A stretch of 64,000 bases of DNA from Takifugu bimaculatus (taxonomy: Eukaryota > Chordata > Actinopteri > Tetraodontiformes > Tetraodontidae): the NCBI GenBank assembly GCA_004026145.2, contig CP034975.1:20242191-20306190 (forward strand), written 5' to 3'. Under the pieces are notes generated by a model. That model ran no database searches. It was not told the origin of the DNA and worked only from the letters and a program-made list of their open reading frames with translations. Below are positions 1-12,412 of this stretch, one piece after another. Position numbers and translations under genes: made by a program. Position 1 is the stretch's first letter. Each line of letters begins with the position of its first letter.

Positions 1-15
1 ATACTGCACACGAAT

Positions 16-829
16 GGCCTGATTTACTAAAGGTTTGCATATACCCAAACATAAGATACAGATTAGAAATGTTAGCACATTTAGAATGATTGATTTGATT
101 TATTAATCCTGAAAATATCTGCAGTGGTGTGATTACCTCTAAATGTAGCACATTGGAAGGACAGGGGCAAATTGCTTTATGCACAATAGCTGCCATTATT
201 TTTGCCGGGTGGAGACACAGGAAAAATGTTTTTTTTTTCATTTGCATCAGTACATTGCAATGGGAGAAGAAAAAAACTATCGAGGCATATTGCCAAAGAG
301 CCAAGCCATCTTTGAGCGGCTTTCAGGTTTGCTATAAGATGATTCAATGCTCCAATGACTCCATGCAGAATGGGCAGGTCTTTAAAAGTACCAGCGACAC
401 TGGAAGCACTTAACGAACCAAACACGGGTTTTATGTGGTTTCTGGCTTCCCAAGAGTAATCGCAGTGGTCGACTAGCACCAGACATCGTGCTAACCAGCT
501 GTTTGGTGGGTGCAGCAATGGCCCAAGTGTGCCATTCCCTGTGCAATGGATGATATCCTGTGATCAAGGGTTTCAGAATGATTTTATTGTCCTGCCAGCA
601 ACAACAGATGTTGCTCCAATATTAGATTTCTTTGTGTGATGTTTATATTTCTCCTTTGGAGATCATTTGGGTGTTTATATGCCTCCTCTACAAGCACTTC
701 CAGCTCTGTTGAATCGAATATCATTTCTTTGAAATTCAAAATCCAATCCTAACCCATAATGGAAAAGAGGCAGCACGCAAAGTCATGAAATTTAGTGCTC
801 CTTGTTGGACATCTTGGTAAATCAGGGCC
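16..829. mobile_element. Relic DNA transposon / MITE-like element inside a frmpd2 intron
   Basis: The two ends are near-matching inverted repeats: GGCCTGATTTAC at 16-27 and GTAAATCAGGGCC at 817-829 (reverse complement GGCCCTGATTTAC). The inside carries broken minus-strand reading frames (about 177-567) that fit none of the window's genes. No convincing target-site duplication is visible; the three flanking bases are AAT on the left and AAA on the right. The terminal GGCC...TTTAC pattern recalls PIF/Harbinger-type elements, but that assignment is inference. It lies downstream of the last visible frmpd2 exon, so it is probably intronic. Confidence 0.4.
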
Positions 830-877
830 AAAACTTTGAAAAAAGGACATAAAGCATATCTCCATTCCTTAGCTTAC

Positions 878-3800
878 CCAGGCCAAGCTTTGGGTCTTTC
901 CTTAAAGAAACACATAAAACCTCTCTCTCTGATGAGGTGCCCAGCTTAGTTGGGGTATCTGCAAAATGTAGGGAAACCGCACAGACTTTAACATATTTAC
1001 ACATTAATCTGTGGAAAATATGGAATAGAGAAGGAAAAGAACCACATAGAAAACGCAACTAATTAGATGCCATCACATGTCCCACTCTTAACATATGGTT
1101 AGGATTAGGGTTAGACCCAAACCCGCTACATTTAATCCTTGATTTATTCATATGGAGGTCTACAAAATAGTAGTAGGTATACCTCTGGCTGCTGGTGAGC
1201 CAGATGGGGCTTCAGATCCACTCCTCTGAGACAATGCTGGGGATCGTATACTGGTGCTGCTGTGCGGACTGCTGGACCAAGTGCTGCAGAACAAGCCAAT
1301 CACAATTTATATAATCAAATAAAATATAAGGAGGTAAGGACATGGTCAGAGTAGCTTGAAGCTGTGTCCCCTTTTGGCTAACCCGACTGCCTGTCAGGAT
1401 GTAGACAAAGGTGTATCTGGGCTGACATAAGTACCTGTGCTCACTGAGATTCTGGCGCTGCTGTTTGATTCGGGTTTCAATCCTAGCCGTGACATCATTG
1501 CACAACTTGGTGAGGGTGTCGTCTCGAGGCGTGGTCAGGCCGCTGTCATCCTGTGGTGTCTCTGAGCAGGAGAATGTCTTGAGGCATCTGCTCTGGGTGT
1601 GACACACTGCTGGATATGGTGACATATTCTCCTCTAGAGGAAAACAAATGGAATCATCATCAGTATTTTCATTTAGCTAAGCAGCTGTGCAGAAGTTGAA
1701 AACTACTGACCTGAGACCAGGCTCTGGGTGAGCTGACGGGAGTTCATTTCATTGTTGAACTTGTGCTGGGCGGAACAGAGGTTACAGAGATATTTGGCTA
1801 TCTTGGATCTCTCTGTGATGAAGGTGTACCTCTTCTTGCTCAGCCGGCTTTCCACTATAAATTTACGGCGCTGATGAAATATGGAGGGAATATTTAGCCC
1901 GCAAATACTCTCTCTGCCAAACACATGACGTACTTACACTATTCTACTCACGCTTGAGGAAATTGTTGAAGTCTCCCTCCAGAGGAAATTTTGGCTGGTA
2001 GATCGGCAGCCGTCTTTAATCTCATAGATGATAACTCCTTTGGCACAAACTCCAAGGATGATCTCTCCTTCTTGAGGTTTTTTCTCACGCACGACTTGGT
2101 GAAACATTACACCATATTCGGGCAATTGCTGGCAACCCTAAGGATCCCAAATCATGCATGGAAAAACCTTCTAAGAAAAGCTTAGATGACAGTACTGCAG
2201 GACAGTCAAAACTACTGATCGTGTTACCTTAAGGAACTCAAGCTCAGACTCGTCAGCAGGCATTTGGGCATTGTTGGCATGAAGCCGGGTTAGCTCCCCC
2301 TGAATATAAGGCAAGGCACGTTTCTCCATGACGCTCTTGGGCACGTACTGGTCAGGGCGGTAGTAGTTTCTCCCATACACCTGAACACAACACAATACCT
2401 TTTTATTTTACAAACAACGTTATGTATTTGAGATTAAATCAAAATCATATTTTGGGTAAAATTTGGGGAACATTGAGAGACAAAAGCTGATTTTTAATGG
2501 GAAAGATCACACTAACATCTCTAATTGTATTACAGCCTAACATATGCCAAGAGACTTAACTTTTGTACTGTATTAGGATTTGATAGCTAGAGCGTGCTTT
2601 TGTTATGTCCCGGTTTTAAATGTTTGGTGCAAAAACCTCAGGCATGCAGTCACCACACTCCCTCTGCAGGGCCAGGGCTCCCAAATACAGAGCTGTATCC
2701 TCATGGCAGCACAGCCGGTCCTCCAAAAGGTCTTGTCTCAGCTGGAGGTAATACTGGTGGTGGGTCTGTTTGTGCCTGTCAGAGAAAACAGTACGTATTA
2801 AAATTCTGCCTATATTAAAGGAGAGATTGTTTTCTCTATGAGGATAGGATTGTTGATACTTACAAAAGAAGAGAAATGTCACTGACAAAGAATTTGACCC
2901 GGAAGTAAAGGACAAATGTGGTTGTAGGCACTTTCTTCCAACTATCTGGGGCAACTTTGGAAATCTTTGTGTCGTTGTCCACAAAAAAAAACTCATTATC
3001 TGAAGACAAAACAGAGAAAGACTGAAAGCATTTGAAAACTATGTGTCCACTTTTTCTCTCTTTAAACTTATTTACCATCAATGTAGGCAAGGCCAAAATA
3101 GAAATGTTCCATCAGGTTAGAGTGAGCAACAATCATGTCAAAGACATCTCCTCCTCTGGATTTCACCTCACACTTGACCAGAATGCTCTGACCATTTGGC
3201 ATCAGCACACTCAGCTCTCTCTGATTGCTTGGAGATTTTCCCTTTTTTGACTGAAAGTAAGTAAAAAAAAACAAACAGAGGTAATTGAAAGTAAAATTAA
3301 AGACAACTGATGTTGCCGCTTCACTTTTAACTCACCACGATGGATGAAGGCAGCTCTAAGACAACCTGGGGCTCATCTAACATCCGAATAAACTCGGGAC
3401 ACATTTCCTGCAGAAGAAGACATTGTAAGGCAAAAAAAAACACCTTAAAAAACCTACTAATTTTAATGATTAATACCACTGTTGATATCCGGGCTCACCT
3501 TCACTTTTTTGTCATTCAGACTGTTCGTGGACTCAAACTGGGTGAGGGATCTAGAGGTTGTGTTTTGATTGCTGTCCATGTACGGGCTGCAGGGGCTGCG
3601 ATTCAGCTGCTGCCAGCTGCTGTAACTATCCCTTTGCTGGCTTGCAGGAGGAATCCTGGAAAAATGTGTTTTCTGTTTGGGTACAGCTGCCACTCATCAT
3701 GACACTGGTTTAAACAAAAGGATTTTGTGTTTTTTCTAAATAAAGTTTGGTTTTAATTTACAACAAGTGTTCTTTTGTGGTATTATGTGCATATTCATAA

Positions 3801-6284
3801 CCATCTATTACTGTTTATTTAAAATTGCACTCATACCCTGTGGGCTCGCATGATCCAGAGAATGTTCTAGAAATCTTCTTCTTCAGTTCCCATGTGGAAT
3901 TGCTAAAAGAACCACCTGAAAAAGGATTCTAGATCTCACAAAACTGACACTTTCTGAAAGTTGCAAAGAAAAAAAGCCAGCTGGTCACTGCGCGCAAAAA
4001 AGGGAAGGTTGCAAATAGCAAGGTTGTAGCCTGCTCTACAGGAAATATATGCTGGTGTTATTTAGTTTATGCTTTCGGCCCTTATGTTGATGGCAGTCAC
4101 ACAGTCAATTATTTTTAATACAGGGTATGAAGGGATATGACCAAGAACTATCTTACTCCAGGGAGGGGGCATTTCATATCCAATTGAGAACAATGTGACA
4201 AATATTAGATCTTACTGTGTAATCTGTGCCTGATCATTTGACTGCGATCTGTCAGCTCGGATCCATTTTCAGCCACAGGCGTGTGATCAGCCTGCAAAGA
4301 GATCGAGACGGTGTTGAGCCCAGAGACGCCAACCGAGAAATGGTTGTAGAACCAAACATGACCTTAGAGACCACACTGAAAATAAACCAATGCTCACTGA
4401 GTTTCTGTAGACTTCCTCCACCAGCTGTCTGATGAGCCGCTCAACAGGAAGCAGCATGGTTGTTCTGTGATGGAGCTCACAGGCTTCAAGCACTGATAGC
4501 AGGTCAGTCCGGCGGGCTGCCACATCCTCGCACATGCTCAGCAGCAAACCCTCCAGCTCTGAACTCAGATGGACTGGCTGTGGGGGAACAGCAGGGTGGA
4601 CATTGTGTCATTATTGTGTGACAATGAGTACTAGGAAGAGGCACTAGAAGGTAGAAAGTACCTGATTTTGAGGTAGGCGATAATCAACACACCAATAAAA
4701 AGTCATACCCAACGAGTACACAACCATCTGGGGATACATGAACAGGACGTTCGTTAAAGCCATCGATTAAAAGTGTGTGTATGGTACTTGGGTACTTGCA
4801 AAATCATTCATTATCATTATATATGGTGTATTTAATAAAAAGACCTAAAATCTGAAAATGTGAATTTTACAAATTTGCAACATTCAGTACTATCCTATCT
4901 ATCTTTATCTTACTTTGAAATGCTACATTCTTTTGTGTGGTTTTAACTTTGAGTTTACTTCACTTTAACACTGGAATAATTTTCAAGACATTGCACGAAT
5001 AATTTGGAGAACTATGGAATTTCTTTTCCATAGTGCTGCAGGCTCATATCTTTATAATAGATATAGATGGAGATACAATATGGGTTATGTACGTATTGCA
5101 GCCATTAAACTTTTTGTGAAAATCCTTGACAAACTGATTGTAAACTGATTGTGCCAAATGTATGTTTTTACTGTTTTCTGTCTTTAGTCAGAGCTTTCCA
5201 ACCTTCTCGGCTGCAGTCCTACTGGAAGCAGGGTGGCCTTGTTGGACCTCTGGAGCTTTGTAGGAGGCCACATCTTCATATCGGGCACAGCTCTTAAAGG
5301 CCAAACTCCCATTTGCAGACAATAGCGTGGAGCCTGGGCTCAGCACATTACATATGTTGCCTGAACCTAAACAGACAAGAGGCACAGTGTTTAGGGTTTC
5401 CTTCTAATTGTACTTTTAGGCTGCCCAGATGACGCACAACAAGGCCAAAAGAACGAATGGAGGATTGACCTTTTTTGGAAATATCCAGTAAGGCCTCAGT
5501 GGTGGCGAGCAGCAGACACCAGACCTCATCCTCATCCAGTGGTGAACCCCGGGCCTCCAACACCTCTGCCAGGGTCACAAACGTACCCATCCTGCATGCA
5601 ACACAACAACCAACATTAATCATAATAATCCAATAATAGGATATTGGAGAATAAGGATATAATTTGGATTTTCTAAATTCAATTTTAATAGTTTTATGGA
5701 TTAGGGCTCTGCTTACTTTTTTTCTCCATTAATCTTTAAGATGTGAAATAATAAGTGGAGGTGATTAAAGAGACAACTGTTAAGATTTGAACTCATTTAC
5801 AGCATTTCAAAGATCAAACAAACGTATTAATCAAGACAGAGATTGATGCTGCATTCAGATATTCCAGGCATGTTTTCTATTTTGGAAGGGGTTTTGAACT
5901 GAAAAAATGAATTTGTTGTTTAATCAAGAAGATAATTGTATTTGTTTCATCTTCAATATTTTATACAAGGAATATAAGGAAACGATATTGGGTGACTTTT
6001 ATTTCATGGGGGTGTAAAAAAAGATGAAATCGACTAACCAGATAACAACAATAACATTTTTCCTAAGAGAACTACAAGCATGAATTTGATTTTTTGATGA
6101 TATTATATAATTTGCCATCCAGGTCACCACATATATTTAACTCCACCAAGGGAGGAGGCTATGTGAGAGCAGGGATTGTTAGCAAGTTAACTTGAATAGT
6201 TATGAACAGATTTTAATGTAATTTTCAGTAAATGTTTATAATGGGCCAATGTTCTGATGTTATGTAGCTTTGTATACACACACA

Positions 6285-6332
<48 letters not shown>

Positions 6333-8823
6333 GTGAAGTGGTGAAGGTGTGTACTCTCTAAATGTTTTTCTATCTGTACATTTAATTAATGTTTAAAAAT
6401 TTAATCAAGACAACAAGTTAAGACTAAACAGGAATGGTTGCTAGACATTAAGCTGCTGCATTACATTGCAACTTGGTCACAGCAGGGGTTAACCGGAAGA
6501 GTTTCGAGAAGATTTTTCCCAGAACTTCTTAGTGTGTGAACTAGAATCCCACCGTACTCAGAGCAAGTCAAAGGTCAAAGTCTGAGAAAAACAAGCTCAG
6601 GGTTTAGTGGAATTATATCTAATTGACACAAGCAGGCTGGACCCTCATACACTTCGTGTATGTGGACATCTTGTGAAAGAGATATATGGAATATAATATA
6701 TGATATATATGCATATAATATATATTCAAGTTTTTACAACCCATTTCTTTGTGTTTCACCAAGAAGTAAAAGTAAAATATACAGTTTGTAACGACCTTTA
6801 GCGACATTTATGTCCCCAGTTAGCAGAATCTTCATTGGTCAGCAGCCGGATGTGATATTCCCTGTTACATTAGAGGATTAGAGGTGGACTGTGGACTGTC
6901 ATTCTTCAACTGATTAATTGAATGTTCTTGTTAAATGTCTGCCTGCCTGCCTTTTGTCTAGAGTTCTAGAGAGGCGGGCTGCTGTGCGAGCTCTGCCGAC
7001 ACAGAAAACCAGAATTGATAACACTGACAAAATGCAGACATACTCTGGACTCTTTAAAGTGAGATAGCTTGGGTTGGCTGGCAAAGTAAAGTGCAGACCT
7101 TTCTCTGGTGGCAGCCAATATGTCATTTTTCCATGCCAGGAAAACTGATACAGATAAAAAGATGCTGGTTTCATATGACACAGCATATTCTGTTTACTTT
7201 TGTCATTTTAAAAACATTTTAACCACAGAGGTCAGAGCAACTTTTAAGTCAGACTGCTGATTCCATATCCTTTTAGCAAACACATCAATCATTCTAATAT
7301 GTTTACTTGCAAATACAATAGACAGGTTTATTGAAAGATGTTATGATACTTACCTTATCTCACCTGATGTCTGAAGAGAATCCTGTTAAGTTCCTTCAGA
7401 CATCCACTACTCGGGACACTAATCCTTCCTCCTCTTATGCATTCCTGCCATACTCAGCCCACCTCACCCTGCTCGGAACACAGCACCTCATTTCCTCACG
7501 ATACTACAGCAGCAACACAGCTCCGTAGCATAGTTTGCGCCCAACTAATGACGGGTTGCTGCTGTGTTTTCCTTCATTTTTGACTATTTTTAGCAGAAGG
7601 AGCATAAGACCTTAATTGGATTTGCAGGGCTAGCTAATAGCGGATGGGGCAGCAAAGGACCAAGCCATTGTCGGCAGCACTGTGTTAATCTGATGTTTTA
7701 AGCACAAGTGACACATAAATTGTCCCAATTTCTACAAGGTTATGATTTATCTATATCCTCTTTGGACCAGCATGTGTAACATCATTTTAATGTTTATTGA
7801 AAGACCTGGCTTCATTCCAAAATCCTAAAAAGATAAATTAAACTATTAGTCATTGTGAAATAGGGTCCACTGTTCCATTTTAATAAAATTGAAAATACAT
7901 TCAACCAATGTTTGTGAAAGATTCAGATGACTTAACTTTAACTAAAGAGAGGACCTACAGGGGAAAATAAATCATGCGATCCTCTCAGGATTAACTTCCT
8001 CAGACAAATTGAGCTGACACCTGTGTCTGACCTGTAGCATGAAGTTTAAGAATCAAATATATAGAAAAAGCTCATAGCACACTGCTTATTTTATACAGAA
8101 AGTCAATAATTTCAGTTTATTTCTTAGAAGACAGGGGATGTCAATTACTTTATGTGGGAATAAAGAAGGAAAATTGTGCTCAATAATACATTTGAACTGC
8201 ACTTCAGCTTGTGAAATTCCATCATGTATATTTCATTTTGAAACTCAAACCTCATAAAATTAGAATATGATGCATGCTTGTTTAAGTTTTAGCTGCTCCA
8301 AGTGAGATGTGTATCTAACATGTGTATCTAAGGTAATCTACTGCAGTCAACCTTTCCTGTGTTAAAAGAAAATGCAAATAGTTGTTTGCCCCGCAACATG
8401 ACAAATGTACACATCAACACTTCCTGTAATGTAAATGTAAACAGGACGTAGAAAAAAAGCAACTGGGAGATATTTTTTTACACTCCCTCTTTAGTAAAAA
8501 AAAACAACCATTATTTAATGCGGGTTTTTGAGTGTAGAATAGGTGTTTCGGTATTCTTTAAAATACTGTGAGAAATATAAACATTACTGAAACGTACACA
8601 AGGTTTGTCTCTTCCTGTTGGTTGCAAACCGTCGTTTCCGCTTTGACGAAACGCGTCGGAGCCGGGAACGCGTTGGCGGTCTTGAACGTCCCCCTGTTCC
8701 TCATTGTGCAGCCGAGGAAACGTCGCAAGCTTTCGACGACGTTGGTATGAAATGGCAGAAACTGCCTCTGTCACGGAAGCGCAGGGATTCAGTAACATTG
8801 GAACTCGATACTTACTCCATCAT
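878..8823 (-). CDS. frmpd2: FERM and PDZ domain-containing protein 2, 5' part (gene continues past the left edge)
   Basis: Scaffold of basolateral membrane and tight junctions in its mammalian orthologue. Coding exons from 5' to 3': 8816-8823, 5470-5591, 5203-5360, 4662-4727, 4398-4577, 4216-4291, 3837-3915, 3499-3655, 3336-3407, 3076-3250, 2864-2999, 2637-2775, 2228-2380, 1952-2137, 1711-1870, 1435-1633, 1183-1283, 878-958. Phases agree at every junction, giving 749 codons plus one base. Residues about 4-178 form the KIND domain (VTLAEVLEARGSPLDEDE near the start; VYSLGMTFYW in exon 4). A serine-rich linker follows. Residues about 307-620 form the FERM domain (FGLAYIDG, EFFFVDNDTKI, LPEYGV, GVCAKGVIIYEIK, NLCSAQHKFN). 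The last exon opens PDZ1 (REVLCVSLRKDPKLGLG). The remaining PDZ exons are outside the window. The exon 2637-2775 uses a weak donor, GTTTTT. The eight-base start exon is the least certain; without it translation could begin at the ATG at 5590. Confidence 0.93.
5592..8815 (-). other. frmpd2: frmpd2 intron 1, no gene seen
   Basis: About 3.2 kb, AT-rich, with one CA microsatellite (6275-6330). No open frame resembles a known protein. It separates the CpG-island exon from the KIND exons. Confidence 0.55.
6275..6330. repeat. (CA)n microsatellite
   Basis: Interrupted then perfect CA repeat of about 56 bp in frmpd2 intron 1. Confidence 0.95.
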
Positions 8824-9130
8824 GTCTGCGACCTGCTAGCGTGAGCGGAAGCGGGAGCGTGTCTAGAGGGAAAAGGGATTAGGACTTATTTTTTCCCCCA
8901 AAAAACAAACGACCGGGTTGTGTCTCCAATAGGCAGCGAGCAGCGACTGCGGGTCGATTCTGTTGGAATTAAACGGAGGGGGTGAGTGCCACATATGGCC
9001 GTTTTTATTCCTCCCACACAATTCCGATGTTTTATTAACAAGGTTTGGGGAACGGGAACCAAATGATGTGTCTTCAGTAGACTGTCGCCTCTCCCTGATA
9101 CTATTTTCAACGCGAACGGTGACCACAGCA
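8600..9130. promoter_or_regulatory. CpG-rich bidirectional promoter of frmpd2 (-) and mapk8 (+)
   Basis: This is the only strongly CpG-rich block (ACGCGTCGGAGCC, GTCGCAAG, CGACGACG and others) between the two divergent genes. On the minus strand the frmpd2 start exon ends with a strong donor at 8815. On the plus strand a donor GGGG/GTGAGT at 8981/8982 could end the untranslated first exon of mapk8, joining the acceptor at 12366. A CCAAT box lies at 8926-8930. The two donors are only 166 bp apart, so both start sites should fall in roughly 8824-8970. The start sites themselves are inferred. Confidence 0.6.
8816..8823 (-). CDS. frmpd2: frmpd2 first coding exon (8 coding bases, M-M-E)
   Basis: On the minus strand ATGATGGA is followed directly by a near-perfect donor, GTAAGTATCG (8815 downwards). 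Its phase matches the acceptor at 5592 (GCATGCAG before GATGGGTACG), so the join reads M-M-E-M-G-T-F and continues into the KIND domain. The exon sits in the CpG-rich block, as expected for a transcription start. Alternative: 5591 is preceded only by untranslated sequence and translation starts at 5590. Confidence 0.6.
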
Positions 9131-12100
9131 GGCAGGACAGGTCTGGCCTAACTGGGGGGAAATGGGCAACCGGACTGTGTAGCTACACTGGCCAGCACAC
9201 GTCTCTAACGCATCTATGTCAGCAGCACACACAACCACGCACACGCACACACACACTTTGGCTCAGCTCCTCGTTTAAACTGCAATCTGGGTGGTGTTCC
9301 GGAGAGAAACGTTCATGTATGGCGCCGTGACCTCCATTCTGTATTTTCCTAAACACGGTAACACCACGGAAACCGTCATCCCCCATTTGTGCCCTTGAAT
9401 ACAACCTGTGTAATGTGTCCTCGCCGATACACAATATTTTATCGCGATAACACAGTACGATCGATGTATACATTGAAACGTAAATCACGGCGCTATATTT
9501 TGCATACGCATGTCTGTTATTTTCACCCCAGCTCTACACAACTTACTTATTCACATTTTTCTATATGTGCAGCGTCTGATTATGTCATTTTTTAGATGTG
9601 TTGGATAATATCAGTTGTATAATCACTGTTGAAATGAGCAGTAAATACAAGAGGTCCTGTTAGAATTTGCACAACAGTGACTTGTCTTTTGTGACTTGTC
9701 TGATCAGGCTGCCATTGCTTTACCTTAAACTATCATTTTATGGGTTGATACTGAGCTTCGGCAGCTTTCCGCAGGCCGTGGGAAATATTAACTACTTGGA
9801 ACATCAGGAAAAAAACAGCAAAAATATAGATGAAGATAGGAAATTGGTAAATTCGTGTTCATAGACATTTAACATTTTTCTGGTATTACAGAGAAATCTT
9901 TAGTTATCATAAAGTTGCAAAGGTGCGTCTAAGTGATTTTCTTTTATTTTGGAAATGAAATTACCTGTAAAAATATCTTTTGACTCATTAGTTTGGGTGA
10001 ATTCAAAAATGTGTAACTGTTGCCTGTACGAACCTGATTGCCAGGTTGCAGATACCACAGCGGCATACCAGAATTAAAGCTGCCACGCACGGCTGCATTT
10101 TCCCGTGTCTTGTCATGTTTAAATTCCATTATTTGAGTTTTGTTTTCCTGCAGCTCTGTTTGGAGCTCACACATCAGGAACGGCTATGTCTTCCCAATAA
10201 AATCCTTTAATTAAAAAAGTAGGAAGTGTGGCTCACACATTAATATTAGATTTTCTCTAGGAGAGTTTCTCATGTCGACTGCTGTACAGGATCGGGGTGT
10301 TTGGACTTGGTGTACATGCCTTTTTTATTAGATGATGATTCATTTAAATGGGATCGGTGGGATTTTGACTTATTTCACAGTTAGGTGATGCTCTTTAGGG
10401 AGTCTAACTCGGGTTGAGAACATCTCATCAAGAAGATGATTGTGACGACCAGCTGTAGGGAAGAATCAAACTTTCTGACAGGGTTCTCTTCACATGCCGT
10501 CAACATATCATGTCAAGCTGGTCAGAAATCTGTAGTACGCCGTATGCTGCCGCAGGAGGTCTCAGACATTCAATTGATTTGAGTCACTCGCAGTTTTTAC
10601 TGCATTGTCCCTGCTGATTTTAAACTCACAATATCAATGCAACAACTGGGTCAATCTGGTTGTACCTAAAGTTTAAGATTGCTTTTAAACCCAGTGTTGC
10701 AATGAAGGGAGGTGTCCTGTGCCTGGGAGTTACAAGAAAAAACACCAACAAGTTGGCAAATCCAAACTAATAACGCCAGTTCAACCACTGGGCATCGGCA
10801 TTTATGAGGGCAAAGAGGGGCAGACTGCTGGACAGACCACTGCCACATTGCTGGATAATAAATTCCAGAGACAGATTTGCCATGAATACAAATCCTCTTC
10901 CTATCTGAACCTACCTTTCCAACTATACAATCTGCGAGGGAACAATTTAATATATTCAAAGAGGTGCAGGCAGTTTGATTTCCAGTAAACCCTTGAAGCA
11001 AATGTCTTTTGGCCAAGTTGAACTGCTCACTCAGGACACTGGGGAGCTCTTCAAAGTGTGGTGATGCACGTAAATAAAAGCTGAGATAGAAAAAAAGGTA
11101 CTTATGTCACCAAATCTGTCTTATGATGCATCTAAAGGCAACATCTTAGGTTTTAAGCCATCAGCAATTATTCTGTCACCTTGTTTACCAGGACAACCTG
11201 TCTATGGCCTCTTTTTGGTTGTGTTTATATTATGTCAGTAGTGTTTTTTGAAGACATTAACTCACAGTATATCGATGGAAAGCAACGTTGAATTCATCAG
11301 AAAAAATATCTGTGTTTGTGTTTCTGTACTTGTGACTGGTTACACTTTTGACGTTTGGGTCTGATGTTTGGAAAGAATGTCTCTTGCTGTGAGATAAAAT
11401 GAAAGTCTGATCTTTTATATCTGTCCCTGTTGCTCAACGTGAGACCGTAGCCGAGGTTCCCCTGCAGGAGAGCCGAGATGATTATGTTAGCCAAAGGAGA
11501 GATGAAGATAAAAGGAATCAGAAAAGCATCGAGATTGGAAGGGGGGACAATATAAATCCCACATTTATATCTTAATATAAAACCTTGCTTTATTCTTTTT
11601 TATTTTGGCCATGTTTGTTAAAGCCCAAAACACGCTATATCAATTTCTTACAGTTAACTTGTTTTGATTTTGCTTTTGCTTTTCCTAATCTCACCTATGT
11701 GATTGCACTCCTGCCAAATGAAGACAGAATGATGATCAGTGGCTTTGGTGCAATAATATCATCTCCATGAGGGAACCCTCTGGGGCTTAGGGGTGTGTTT
11801 ACCGAGCTAAGAGAAATCCAGAGGTTAGCTCGTGGCTCGTGGAACGTGCAGCTATTGTGGCAGAGCTGACCCCCTCAGCCCGATGTTCTAAATCCCATTA
11901 ATGATTCCTTGTATTCATCCCTGTTTTCTGCCTCTCTGCTTCCATCATCACATGAATTTCATACAGCGGCCATTACAGTTGATACCCCCCTCCCTGGTGC
12001 AAGATTGTGTGCACGGCTTGTGCAAAAATAGTTTTTTGACTTGCATTGCATCATCCTGACTACTGGATGACCGTGCTTGATTGGGACATCCTTTTGGGAA

Positions 12101-12366
12101 TACATAAAGCTTGTCATCAGTACCAAGAGCAGCAATGTCCTCTAGAGTTGTGTGGGGGACAATTAGCCTTGTCGTCAACTCTTGGGAAAGCTTTTAATGG
12201 ACAATCAGACCTACAGCACAAGCACTCCATTAACATTTAATCACCTTAATATTATGAGCCTTACTGCTATTCTTTTTTGTGCTTCTGTCATTCATGTTAC
12301 AAAAATTTTGGCCTTTGAGTGTGTGAGCTTTGACTTAAGAAAAACTTTTTTAATGTGTGTGCGCAG
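8982..12366 (+). other. mapk8: mapk8 intron 1 (5'UTR intron), no gene seen
   Basis: About 3.4 kb between the candidate donor at 8982 and the acceptor GTGTGCGCAG at 12357-12366. It contains only short unconvincing open frames and a small CA tract near 9230-9253. Its status depends on the untranslated first exon being correctly placed. Confidence 0.5.
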
Positions 12367-12412
12367 GTCTTGACTTGGATGCCCTGCTGGAGTGCTCGTC
12401 TAAGGCTTCACC
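12367..12412 (+). other. mapk8: mapk8 5'UTR part of the first coding exon
   Basis: The acceptor GCGCAG ends at 12366. These 46 bases precede the ATG at 12413, whose context CACCATGAAC is a good Kozak match. No upstream ATG is present in this segment. Confidence 0.75.

Noticed and set aside
1..877. Further frmpd2 PDZ exons
   Set aside because: No segment on the minus strand continues the PDZ1 fold (a GF-type glycine loop then a hydrophobic strand); the stretch is mostly the inverted-repeat element.
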